A stretch of DNA of 64,000 nucleotides, from positions 496,001 to 560,000 of the forward strand of contig NZ_RWBG01000002.1 of the NCBI RefSeq assembly GCF_003944795.1, written 5' to 3'. The translations under genes and the position numbers were made by a program. Positions 10,701 to 19,500 of this stretch are shown here, in pieces. Every line of letters begins with the position of its first letter. The first letter of the stretch is position 1. The notes under the pieces are model-generated. The model did no database searches. It was not told where the DNA came from and saw only the letters and a list, made by a program, of their open reading frames with translations. The DNA comes from Mangrovimonas spongiae (GTDB lineage Bacteria; Bacteroidota; Bacteroidia; Flavobacteriales; Flavobacteriaceae).

Positions 10701-11812
10701 TTAGGAAACCCGTTATTGTTATTAAACTCATTTCGATAATAAAAATTATATTCGGGTCCTGAATTATAATAACCATTGGTTACAAATAAATCTTCATCGC
10801 CATCCAAATCAAAATCTGCAAATGTGGTTCCCCAAGCCCAACCAGAATTGTAAAAATTTTCTAATTGTGCATTGTTTGAGAAAAACCCATTCCCTCCATT
10901 TTTAAAAAGCGCCGACTCACCCTTACCAGTAATATAAATATCTAGGGTCTCATCTAAATTATAATCCCCTATGGTTAACCCCATGTCCTCAATAGTACTA
11001 TTTACTCCATAATCTTGTGCTTGTTCTGAAAATGTACCATCTCCATTATTGATATATAAATAATTTGGTACTCTAAAATCATTAGTAACGTATAAATCCA
11101 TTAAATTATCATCATTAAAATCATATGGCAACGCTGTAAAACTAAATCTTGAGATAGGCTCAAGCATATTAACCTCTTCAGTAACATTAGTAAAAGTCCC
11201 ATCTCCATTATTCCTAAACATTTGATTTGAACTACAATTTCCCCATTCACAGATATAAATATCTAAGAGACCATCATTGTTATAATCAAACCAAGTAGCG
11301 CCAGTAAACTGGCATGTTGTTGGTAAATTAAAACCTGCTAAATCTGTTACATCCGAAAAAGTACCATTTCCCTCATTATGAAATAATAAGACATTATAAG
11401 TATTAGTCATTAACAAATCTGGAAGACCATCATTATCGTAATCTCCCCAAAATGCTCCTATTTTTGGACCATCAAAGACATAAAAAACATCCTCATCAGC
11501 ATAATCTTCGGTTAGTAAATTATTTAGCCCAGAGAATAATGTTACATCTGTAAAACTACCATTATCATTATTAATATATAGCTTACTATGGGTTTTCTCC
11601 ACCCCTTCTTGATCTAATGCTTTGGCAACCACAAAAATATCATAAACATGATCGCCATTAAAATCTGCCACTGCTACGCCGTGATTTTGAAGTAAGGATT
11701 CGAATCCAGCTATGTCTTCAACTCTTTGAAAAACTTGAGCTTCTAAAACATGGAAAAATGTATTTGTAATAAAAAAGAAAAAGAAAAGTTGGGTTAATCG
11801 TCCTTTTTTCAT
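7778..11812 (-). CDS. Secreted VCBS/UnbV repeat protein fused to a vanadium-haloperoxidase-type domain, T9SS cargo
   Basis: A 1344-residue secreted protein; the ATG at 11812 gives MKKGRLTQL and a hydrophobic signal peptide, while an ATG 45 bp upstream would bury it. Residues ~30-440 are VCBS/FG-GAP repeats rich in calcium-binding DxDxDG-like loops, followed by an ASPIC/UnbV domain (~445-530) as in CRTAC1-like proteins. Next are a CTDPMSCNYNPNA cysteine motif and a PKD-like segment. Residues ~660-1260 match the vanadium haloperoxidase / PAP2 superfamily: K-x6-RP near 1049, SGHS near 1155 and SR-x5-H-x3-D near 1225, all intact. The last ~75 residues are a type A T9SS sorting domain (YPNP, YDLSGR, GIYILSW). 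Halide oxidation or phosphatase activity is inferred. The gene stands alone between two terminators. Confidence 0.88.
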   Translation of the reverse strand: MKKGRLTQLFFFFFITNTFFHVLEAQVFQRVEDIAGFESLLQNHGVAVADFNGDHVYDIFVVAKALDQEGVEKTHSKLYINNDNGSFTDVTLFSGLNNLLTEDYADEDVFYVFDGPKIGAFWGDYDNDGLPDLLMTNTYNVLLFHNEGNGTFSDVTDLAGFNLPTTCQFTGATWFDYNNDGLLDIYICEWGNCSSNQMFRNNGDGTFTNVTEEVNMLEPISRFSFTALPYDFNDDNLMDLYVTNDFRVPNYLYINNGDGTFSEQAQDYGVNSTIEDMGLTIGDYNLDETLDIYITGKGESALFKNGGNGFFSNNAQLENFYNSGWAWGTTFADFDLDGDEDLFVTNGYYNSGPEYNFYYRNEFNNNNGFPNVTNSSGLYDLSEGINPVDFDYDNDGDLDLFVTNADINPFFYENTILNFENSITSSNNWFQISLEGTISNRSAIGTEVTLTTESRTLKRYFSGVGMLSQSIKPLHFGLNNDENILEITIKWPSGLLEVYDQNIQIDSFYKAVEGEGLTNLNIDPSIKVYGCTDPMSCNYNPNATLSDGSCTYLTSGTISGSTNVNFLSEEIYGYTIDPESTAHWEVQGGEILEGQGTSQILVKWGLNPLGEISVTEMGANCSGQTETLSVNLGLSESFEDVSVARLWNEALLGAIRKDFARPTVHARNLFHSSVAMYDIWAIYDNEATPYFIGNEVHGFSSSLDEFSSSEDTNESRRKAISYAMYRLLTHRFQNSPNQEQTQALFDYLMEELGYDATITSTDYQSGDPVALGNYVAEMLINYGLIDGARESTGYDNEYYESINPPLAPEVQNSTIQYPNRWQSLNLQTYIDQSGNLIEGDNIPFLSPEWGNVYAFALSEEDKTTYTRDGNTYFVFKDPSDPPYLGATEEEVSNNAYKWAFSLVSVWSSHLDPNDGVLWDVSPNSIGGLNIEDLPNTYLQHPSFYDLLEGGDPGEGHAVNPSTGLSYEEQLVPRGDYTRVLAEFWADGPDSETPPGHWFTLLNYVSDHPDLEKRLNGQGDILPDLEWDVKTYFILGGAMHDAAVAAWSVKGWYDYIRPISAIRYMANLGQSSDNTLSNYHADGIPLIPNYIEVVEEGDPLAGATNQHVGKIKLYTWKGHDYVYDTETDVAGVDWILAENWWPYQRPSFVTPPFAGYVSGHSTFSRAAAEVMTLVTGDEYFPGGMGEFVARKNEFLVFEEGPSTDVILQWATYRDASDQCSLSRIWGGIHPPSDDIPGRFMGEEIGIEAYNFAIPYFYGSLGLDEYVLNSNLYPNPVVSGNVIHITHANLKDTYVLYDLSGRQINIEKMNDGYQNDTVRIRIPQSTSEGIYILSWNGYSEKIIVKN

Positions 11813-11914
11813 TGTAAAATCGTTAAATACAGTTAGTAAAAGCCAACAAATTAACATTTTTTAAGATAAAAAGAGAAAATAAACCAATAATTAAAGGAGA
11901 ATTATCATTAACAA

Positions 11915-11944
11915 AAAAATCCTGCTAAATACAGCAGGATTTTT
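11915..11944 (-). terminator. Terminator of the pdhA-pdhC operon
   Basis: AAAAATCCTGCT (11915-11926) pairs with AGCAGGATTTTT (11933-11944) around a 6-nt loop, with a T run on the minus strand. It is 27 bp after the pdhC stop and closely resembles the hairpin at 7722-7751. Confidence 0.85.
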
Positions 11945-11970
11945 AATGATTCTATATCATCTATAAAAAA

Positions 11971-13578
11971 CTATACTAACATTGTTACTGGATTTTCAAT
12001 GTATCCTTTTAAGGTTTGTAAGAATTGTGCTCCTGTAGCGCCATCAACTGTTCTATGATCACATGCTAAACAAAGTTTCATGGTATTCCCTGGCACAACT
12101 TGTCCGTTTTTAACTACTGGTTTTTGAACAATAGCGCCAACAGAAAGAATGGCAGAATTTGGTTGATTTATAATAGACGTAAAGCTTTCTATTCCAAACA
12201 TACCTAAGTTTGACACCGTAAAGGTACTTCCTTCCATTTCTTGTGGCGTTAATTTTTTATTACGTGCTTTTCCAGCAAAGTCCTTAACAGCAGCGCCTAT
12301 TTGTGGTAAGGTTTGCTCGTTAGCAAACTTAACCACAGGAACTACCAAACCATCTGGCACAGCAACGGCAACACCAATATGCACATGGTTATTCATACGC
12401 ATTTTATCATCAAACCACTGCGAATTTACTTGCGGATGTTGTTTTAGTGCTAAAGCACAAGCTTTAACAACAATATCGTTAAATGAAATTTTAGTATCTG
12501 GTAAGGAGTTAAACTGCTCACGAAATGCAATCGCATTATCCATATCAAACTCCACATTTAAGTAATAATGTGGTGCCGTAAATTTAGATTGTGCTAAACG
12601 TTTTGCTATTGTTTTACGCATTTGTGAGTTAGCTACCTCATCAAAATCTTCCTGACCAACAGGCACAAACTTGCTTACAGAAGCTCCAGCTGTAGCCGGT
12701 GTAAAGTTTTCTATATCACGTTTTATAATGCGTCCATTCTCTCCAGAACCTTGAACTTTCGATAAATTAATATGACGCTCTTCGGCCATTTTTTTAGCTA
12801 ATGGCGATACAAATAAACGCTCTCCAGAAGCTGTTGTTGGTGCAGAGTCTACCGTTTTGGTTTCTGCTTTTGGCGCTTCAACCTTTGGTTCTGTTTTGGG
12901 TGCAGTTTCTTTTTTAGGTGCATCAGCTTTTGTTTCAGCAGAAGGTGCTTTAAAATTCTTGGCAATGTTAGAAACATCTGTTCCTTCTGGTCCAATAATA
13001 GCTAATAATGCATCCACCTTAGCCGATTCGCCTTCTTGCAGCCCTACATGAAGTAAGGTTCCAGATTGGAATGATTCAAACTCCATAGTGGCTTTATCGG
13101 TTTCTATTTCTGCTAAGATATCGCCTTCTTCAACGTTATCACCAACTTTCTTTAACCAAGTGGCAACCGTTCCCTCTTCCATAGTATCGCTTAAACGCGG
13201 CATAGTAACCACTGTGACGCCTTCTGGAATATCAACAGCTTCAGAAGACTCTTCTGAAGTAGTTTCATCTGTTTTAGGAGTTTCTTCTTTTTCAGAATCT
13301 GAACTTGTACTTCCATTAAGTAACTCTGAAATATCTTCGCCTTCGTCTCCAATAATAGCTAAAAGCTCGTCTACTTTGGTTGTTTCGCCTTCTTGCACAC
13401 CTATGTGAAGTAATGTTCCTTCGTGAAAAGACTCAAACTCCATTGTAGCTTTATCGGTTTCTATTTCGGCCAAAATATCACCTTCTTCAACTTTATCACC
13501 AACTTTTTTCAACCAAGTGGCAACCGTTCCTTCTTCCATAGTGTCGCTTAATCGCGGCATGTTAATTACTTCGGCCAT
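11971..13578 (-). CDS. pdhC: Pyruvate dehydrogenase E2, dihydrolipoamide acetyltransferase
   Basis: The 535-residue E2 core of the pyruvate dehydrogenase complex moves acetyl groups from E1 to CoA. It has two lipoyl domains with lipoylated lysines in ETDKATMEF at residues 43 and 162, each followed by a flexible Ser/Thr/Glu or Pro/Lys/Ala linker, a peripheral-subunit-binding domain at ~255-292 (FVSPLAKKMAEE), and the catalytic domain with DHRTVDGA (His508) near the C-terminus. Two lipoyl domains and a full catalytic core are usual for Bacteroidota. It starts 3 bp after the pdhA stop, so they form one operon. The two lipoyl domains are nearly identical, a likely recent internal duplication. Confidence 0.96.
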   Translation of the reverse strand: MAEVINMPRLSDTMEEGTVATWLKKVGDKVEEGDILAEIETDKATMEFESFHEGTLLHIGVQEGETTKVDELLAIIGDEGEDISELLNGSTSSDSEKEETPKTDETTSEESSEAVDIPEGVTVVTMPRLSDTMEEGTVATWLKKVGDNVEEGDILAEIETDKATMEFESFQSGTLLHVGLQEGESAKVDALLAIIGPEGTDVSNIAKNFKAPSAETKADAPKKETAPKTEPKVEAPKAETKTVDSAPTTASGERLFVSPLAKKMAEERHINLSKVQGSGENGRIIKRDIENFTPATAGASVSKFVPVGQEDFDEVANSQMRKTIAKRLAQSKFTAPHYYLNVEFDMDNAIAFREQFNSLPDTKISFNDIVVKACALALKQHPQVNSQWFDDKMRMNNHVHIGVAVAVPDGLVVPVVKFANEQTLPQIGAAVKDFAGKARNKKLTPQEMEGSTFTVSNLGMFGIESFTSIINQPNSAILSVGAIVQKPVVKNGQVVPGNTMKLCLACDHRTVDGATGAQFLQTLKGYIENPVTMLV

Positions 13579-13581
13579 AGT

Positions 13582-14580
13582 TTATAGTTTATGTTGTAAA
13601 AATGGATAGTCTTCTTGTTCGTAAACTACATCGTACATCACGTTTTTGTCTGGATATGGTGATTCTTCTGCAAACTTCTCACATTCTTTCACTAAATCTT
13701 TAACACGCTTGTCGATAGTTTTAATGTCGTCTTCGGTGGCGTAGTTATTTTCAAGAATAATATCTTTTACTTGTGTAATTGGATCTATTTTCTTGTATTC
13801 TTCTACTTCTTCTTTTGTACGGTAATGTTGCGCATCACTCATGGAGTGCCCTCTGTAACGGTACGTTTTTAATTCTAAAAACGTTGGTCCTTCGCCACGT
13901 CTTGCACGTTGAATAGCTTCATCAAAAGCTTCTGCTACTTTTATTGGGTTCATACCATCTACTGGGCCACAAGGCATTTCATAGCCTAATCCCAGTTTCC
14001 AAACATCGGTATGACTAGCTGTACGTTCTACAGATGTTCCCATAGCGTAACCATTATTTTCACAAACAAATACTACTGGTAACTTCCAAAGCATTGCTAA
14101 GTTGAATGATTCGTGTAACGAACCTTGTCTTGCAGCACCATCCCCAAAACAGCAAATAGTTACAGCGTCGTTACCTTTATATTTATCGCCAAATGCAATT
14201 CCAGCACCTAAAGGGATTTGGCCTCCTACAATACCATGACCACCATAAAATCCGTGTTCCTTAGAAAAAATGTGCATAGAACCACCAAGACCATGCGATG
14301 TTCCTGTAGATTTACCATACAGCTCTGCCATGACTTTTTTAGGATCAACGCCCATACCAATAGGTTGTACGTGATTACGATAAGCGGTTATCATTTTGTC
14401 TTTGGTTAAATCCATAGCGTGTAAAGCGCCCGCTAATACTGCTTCTTGACCATTGTATAGGTGAAGAAACCCTCTAACTTTTTGTTGAATATACACTGCG
14501 GCTAGTTTGTCTTCAAACTTGCGCCAAAACAACATATCTTCGTACCACTTTAGATATGTTTCTTTAGTTACTTTCTGCAT
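13582..14580 (-). CDS. pdhA: Pyruvate dehydrogenase E1 component, alpha subunit
   Basis: The 332-residue protein is the thiamine-diphosphate subunit of E1, which decarboxylates pyruvate. The ThDP motif runs from GDGAARQG (residues 146-153) to the CENNGYAMGT segment about 30 residues later. Also visible are YRNH near 67 and GSMHIF near 101, and the phosphorylation-loop-like YRYRGHSMSD. It needs an E1 beta subunit, which is not next to it: pdhC follows directly. This split, with the beta gene elsewhere, is common in Flavobacteriaceae. A TATTTTTG box 28 bp upstream supports the start. Confidence 0.96.
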   Translation of the reverse strand: MQKVTKETYLKWYEDMLFWRKFEDKLAAVYIQQKVRGFLHLYNGQEAVLAGALHAMDLTKDKMITAYRNHVQPIGMGVDPKKVMAELYGKSTGTSHGLGGSMHIFSKEHGFYGGHGIVGGQIPLGAGIAFGDKYKGNDAVTICCFGDGAARQGSLHESFNLAMLWKLPVVFVCENNGYAMGTSVERTASHTDVWKLGLGYEMPCGPVDGMNPIKVAEAFDEAIQRARRGEGPTFLELKTYRYRGHSMSDAQHYRTKEEVEEYKKIDPITQVKDIILENNYATEDDIKTIDKRVKDLVKECEKFAEESPYPDKNVMYDVVYEQEDYPFLQHKL

Positions 14581-14608
14581 TGATTGTGTTTGTTTAAAAA
14601 CCGAATAA

Positions 14609-14616
14609 CAAAAATA
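14609..14616 (-). promoter_or_regulatory. Promoter -7 box of pdhA
   Basis: TATTTTTG on the minus strand matches TAnnTTTG, in the 89-bp gap between cdd and pdhA. A TTT about 21 bp upstream may act as -33. It suggests that pdhA-pdhC can be transcribed without cdd. Confidence 0.55.
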
Positions 14617-14669
14617 GCATTTTACTTATTAATGAGAAAACCTGAAACCCTTAAAAATTAACGAAAACG

Positions 14670-15152
14670 TTATAGAAAAGATTTATCAAAGCCTAAAGGC
14701 AATAAGTCTGCAAGCGAATTAGACTTAACTACTTTACCTGTTTCTCCCATAAAGTAAATTTCTATGGGACAATCTTGTTTTACTTCATATTCCGCAATAG
14801 CTTGTCTACATGCGCCACAAGGCGGAATAGGTGTTATAGTTGGCTGCATTCTAGAGCCTGCTGTTATAGCCATTTTTAACACTTTAGCATCAGGGAAGTT
14901 TGCTCCTGCATAATATATAGCGGTTCGTTCGGCACAAAGTCCAGATGGGTATGAGGCGTTTTCTTGATTATTTCCTAATATAACCTCTCCATTATCGAGC
15001 AATAAAGCAGCCCCAACACTAAAATTGGAATATGGTGCATAGGCTTTAGCTCTTGCTTCCATGGCTACTGCCATTAACTTAGTAACATCTTCTGGCAATT
15101 CATCTACATTATCAAATACAATTAATGTAGTTTCTATTTTAAGCTCTTTCAT
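14670..15152 (-). CDS. cdd: Cytidine deaminase
   Basis: A 160-residue cytosolic zinc enzyme that deaminates cytidine and deoxycytidine to uridine forms in pyrimidine salvage. Zinc ligands and the catalytic Glu are visible in GLCAERTAIY and PPCGACRQAI; the N-terminal NFSVGAALLL segment is the substrate-binding strand of homotetrameric CDAs. Length fits this class, with about 25 extra N-terminal residues. It follows the porV terminator and precedes pdhA, in the same orientation. Confidence 0.95.
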   Translation of the reverse strand: MKELKIETTLIVFDNVDELPEDVTKLMAVAMEARAKAYAPYSNFSVGAALLLDNGEVILGNNQENASYPSGLCAERTAIYYAGANFPDAKVLKMAITAGSRMQPTITPIPPCGACRQAIAEYEVKQDCPIEIYFMGETGKVVKSNSLADLLPLGFDKSFL

Positions 15153-15183
15153 AGTATAAAGTTATTAAAAACTATTGGAGACA

Positions 15184-15213
15184 AAAAAACTATTGCCCTA
15201 GCAATAGTTTTTT
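15184..15213 (-). terminator. Terminator after porV
   Basis: AAAAAACTATTGC (15184-15196) and GCAATAGTTTTTT (15201-15213) form a 13-bp perfect stem with a CCTA loop. It is 27 bp after the porV stop and is followed by T on the minus strand, so it should separate porU-porV from cdd. Confidence 0.9.
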
Positions 15214-15239
15214 ATTAATCTTTTATTTAAAACGCCCTA

Positions 15240-16505
15240 TTAATATTCTTGGTACGCATTTCTATCGATGTTAAAGGATAGGGTAAAACGCAAAGTGTTT
15301 TCTAAAGGGCTTGGCACTTTTGATGCTGAGAATAAATAAGATAAATCTACACCTACAACATTGTATTTAAACCCTGCTCCTAGCGCAAAGAACTTACGCG
15401 CTCCTTTGTCATCGGATTCATTGAAATAGCCTGCTCTAAAAGCAAACGAATCTTGGTAACGGTACTCGGCTCCTAAAGCCCAAGTCCATTCTTTCATTTC
15501 TTCGCTAAACCCTCCTGGTGCATCACCAAAAGATTGGAACATCCCTTGAAAAAACCCGACGTCGGGATCTTTACCATCCATAATTACAGAAGGCGTTACA
15601 ACAGCTCCTAATTCATCTGTATCGGTTTCATCTGTACCATTTTCTGGATCGTAAACACCATTGCCATTATTATCTGTATATTCATATTCTGTTCCGTATT
15701 TAGGTGGCGTTGGCACTAATAATTTTGTTACTTCAGCAGTTACAGCAACAGTATTGTATTGGTCTAAAATAAAATCGAACCCACCACCTAAACGTAAAGT
15801 TGTTGGTTGAAAGTTTTCTTGCCCTTGGGCATCGTATTTAAACTTAGGGCCTATGTTTTGTATAGCAAACCCTAACCGCGTTCGCCCATTAAAATTGGCA
15901 TAGGCTTCCTCTTCACTTTGGTAGTATCCCGAAACATCTACCCCGAATGTACTCGCTGGTTCTGGATCGCCAGAATAACCCGGTAATTTTAAATCGGAAT
16001 GTAAAAAACGCATGGCCACTGCCATAGAAAATTGCTCACTTAATTTTAAAGCATATGACACATCTAATGTAAACTCATTAGGTTTTTGAACTAATGCTTC
16101 AGAAATTTCGTCTTGTACAAATTCAATTTCTCCCAATGAAAAATACCTAAAACTAGCTCCAAAAGCACTTCGTTCATTTAGACGATTAAAATAGGTAAGT
16201 CCACCTAAGAATATATCGTCTACTAATTTACTTAAATACGGTGTATAACTCACCCCAACACCTTGTTTGGTTTCGGAAAAGGCATATTTTGCTGGATTCC
16301 ATTGTTGGGAAAAGGCATCTACCGAGGTAGCAACTCCCATATCTCCCATAGATGCAGACCTAGCATCTGGCGCAATTAACACAAACGGCATTCCTGTGGT
16401 TATAACACGTGAATCTTGTGACTCTGGAATTGTAACTGTTTGTGCTTGTACCTGTATTTGTGCTCCAAAATATAAAGCAGATAGGGCAAGAATGTATTTT
16501 TTCAT
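15240..16505 (-). CDS. porV: Type IX secretion system outer-membrane protein PorV (LptO)
   Basis: The 421-residue product has a signal peptide ending near QVQAQT and then the PorV start: PDARSASMGDMGVATS, followed by QQWNPAKYAF. The family is a 14-strand outer-membrane barrel of the FadL type that binds T9SS cargo through the C-terminal sorting domain and passes it to the sortase PorU. An acidic, glycine-rich insertion (NNGNGVYDPENGTDETDTDE, near residue 280) resembles a calcium loop and makes the protein somewhat longer than the ~390 usual. It starts 33 bp after the porU stop, so both are one operon, closed by a strong terminator. Confidence 0.96.
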   Translation of the reverse strand: MKKYILALSALYFGAQIQVQAQTVTIPESQDSRVITTGMPFVLIAPDARSASMGDMGVATSVDAFSQQWNPAKYAFSETKQGVGVSYTPYLSKLVDDIFLGGLTYFNRLNERSAFGASFRYFSLGEIEFVQDEISEALVQKPNEFTLDVSYALKLSEQFSMAVAMRFLHSDLKLPGYSGDPEPASTFGVDVSGYYQSEEEAYANFNGRTRLGFAIQNIGPKFKYDAQGQENFQPTTLRLGGGFDFILDQYNTVAVTAEVTKLLVPTPPKYGTEYEYTDNNGNGVYDPENGTDETDTDELGAVVTPSVIMDGKDPDVGFFQGMFQSFGDAPGGFSEEMKEWTWALGAEYRYQDSFAFRAGYFNESDDKGARKFFALGAGFKYNVVGVDLSYLFSASKVPSPLENTLRFTLSFNIDRNAYQEY

Positions 16506-16538
16506 AAATATGATTTATTTAACAAATATAATTTTTTC

Positions 16539-19500
16539 TTAAAGGATAACAAGTTTCTCTATTTTCTCTACAGTTTTGTTTAATGACGGAGAGTGTACTT
16601 TTAATTTATATACATACACGCCTTTTCCTATTTTATCACCAAAATCGTCTCGTCCATCCCAAATAATGTCCCTTGACAAGGACGATGCTCCATTATTACA
16701 ACAATTAGAGGAATTGGTTTGACTGTTTAAGGTTCTCACTAATTTTCCTGAAACCGTAAATATTTGTACTGAAACGTTTAACGGTGATGAACTATTGTGG
16801 TTAAACCAAAATTCGGTGTAATTAACAAAAGGATTTGGATAATTCAATACATTATCGATAACAAGTTGCTGATTTTCGTTCTGTACCACAAATTGGATTT
16901 CGGAGGTGGATGAATTGTTATAAACATCCCAAGCTTTTAGCGTTAATGTATGTAAACCTGGCTCTAAATTACGAAAAGGGTAATTTACAATTCCCTTTTG
17001 AAAATTGTCTAGCTCTGTTTCGTAGTAATCGTTTAACACAAACGGATTGGTTTCATCGCCATCAATTATAGCTACAATATCATGCCCAATACCACTTGCT
17101 GTATTAATACCATTATCATCTTCTAATTTTACCAATAAACTTGGAGACTGATTAGTTATTCCTCCAGAAACAAAACTTTCGTCGTTCATAAACAAGTTTA
17201 TAATTGGGCCATTATTGTCTTCTGGGGCTTCGTTATTAATACCTCCTATTAAAATGGTATTTACAGCTGCACCAGATTGATCGTTTAATTGCCCGTCTTG
17301 TTTGGCATAAAAACTAACTTTACCATAACCTTCGTTTATACCAATATCTCTAGGCATAACAAACTCGAATTCAAACTGACCATTGGTTATGGAAGCTTGC
17401 CCTCTAAAAAGGGTTTCACCCAAGGTTTCAAATGGCATAATTATAAGTTGACCGCCAGAACGTATACCGTCATTCCCTAAGGTTTCACGATCAATTTTTT
17501 TATCGAAAATAGTTGTAGAAAGCACCCCATTATAATTTGAAAGCACATTACCAGAAATATCGGTTACTTCCCCAGCAATTTTAACTCTATCTAATGCTTT
17601 TAACACGTCAACCCCTTGGTTTAAAGGCACATCGTTAACGGCAGTTAATCTTACATTGGGTTTAGGAAATGCTAATTTCATGGCTGGATCGCCTATAAAA
17701 AACACTAATCGTCTTTGCCCAATCCCAGAAATACTAGGGTTGTTTTTAGTTAACCTTAAGGCTTCTGCCATTGAAGGAAACTCATGGTCTTGATAATTGT
17801 CGTCGTCATTAAATGAAAATAAATACTCTTCTAAAACGTTATTAAATGTGATCCCCACATTTACAAATATTTGGCGCGTTGTTGAAATCAAGCCAATAGC
17901 GCCTCCCTCTTTATTCCAATAAGTAAGTTCTCCTGCTGTTGGCCGTAAAGGGTTGTCGAAACGTGTGTATTCACAAGTTACGGTTACAAAACAATTAAGT
18001 TTACAAACATTCCTTAATCCTTCAGAATGTTGTTTTTGAAAGATACGTTCGTGTGCCAACCCATCTTCTCCGCCATGCCCAAAATAGTTTACTACTAAAG
18101 CACCATTTTCTATGGCGTTTAGCATATCTGTAGTAACACCAGGATAACGATCGCCAGCTGCTGACGATTCTTGTTGATAGGCATCCATGTGGATTTTTAT
18201 AGGGTTTAAAAACGGATGCTCTTCTGTAATGGTATTTGCAATGCCATCTGTGGTTTCTTGCAATACGCTTTCCCATTCAACATCGATATCATCAGATACG
18301 ACTACAAAATTATTTCGCCATCTACCATAAGAAGCTTCTTTATAATACGTTTCCACTTTATCTACTAAAACTCTTGCGCGTTGTGGTGTGTCTGCTAAAA
18401 TTCGTCCAACGGCAATATCCAGTTTATCTGAAGTTAACATGGTTCCTTCATTATCACCCATCATACCATAAAAATCATCAGACACAAAGGAATTGGTTAA
18501 GTTAAAACTATTATACGCATGCCAAGAAGGTACGATGTTTGTGTTATTTTCTATTCTATTTTTATAATCAAATGAGGCGTCTCCAAATAAGCATAAGTAT
18601 TTAATTCTATTTTCTGAAGAGCTTGCGTTATCGTAAATATATTTTACGAGGTTTCTTATGGCTCCAATATCTGGATTACTTGTACTAAACTCTGAATAGA
18701 TTTGATTTAAAGTAACCACTTTAACATTTAAGTTGTTGTAACTACGGTTAATTTGTGCTAATCGTTCGGCTTGATTAAGCATATTTTGACGAGCTACTAT
18801 AAGGTAATCAATATCTTCAAATTCGCCTTGTTGGTTTTGAAAAATTGTTCCTTTTAAATTTTGGTTACTTACTCGAGTACGTTCCCCAATAAATGCTTGG
18901 TAATAATCGGAAGGCGTGACAAGTGCATAGCTTTTTTCACTCCCTAAATTGGACGTGAAACTTAATGTGTTACTATTATCTGTATTAACAAAATTAGTAA
19001 CATTATAAATATCTGTAACATCCCAAATTTCTGACACCTGTGATGTATTTGTTACATTGTATTGACCAACACCTATTTCGTTACTAACATCATTATTTTT
19101 AAATGTAAGCTGATTTCCAGAAAAGTTAAGGTTTCTTGTAGCTTCTATAGCAATATAATCTAGATAAGCTATAGAACTTGGATTTCCACCATTATTGTAA
19201 TCTAAGTTAACAGTAATTGTGGATGAATTAACGCTGACATCTTGTGCATAACTAGCAGGAATGGCTAAATTGGAATCGGTAATAGGTGAAAATGTTAATG
19301 TAGTAATATCTTGAGAGTTTACAGAAACATCTAAACTTGTAGGAACCTCTGCTGTTGATGCCGTTTGTATATTAAAATATATTGGTTCTGTTTCTACAAG
19401 ATCGGGAAATTGAAATGTGAATGTTTTATTATTTTCTATATCAAAACGGTCTCCAAACCAACGTCTCCCTACTCTTACTAAATTAAACTCATCACTTTCA

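Noticed and set aside
12857-13408. Two Ser/Val-rich ORFs on the plus strand opposite pdhC
   Set aside because: They are antisense of the lipoyl linkers and domains; their composition mirrors the Glu/Lys/Ala codons of pdhC.
18022-18505. Short ORFs in other frames inside porU
   Set aside because: They lie in the catalytic region of a clearly coding gene and resemble no family.
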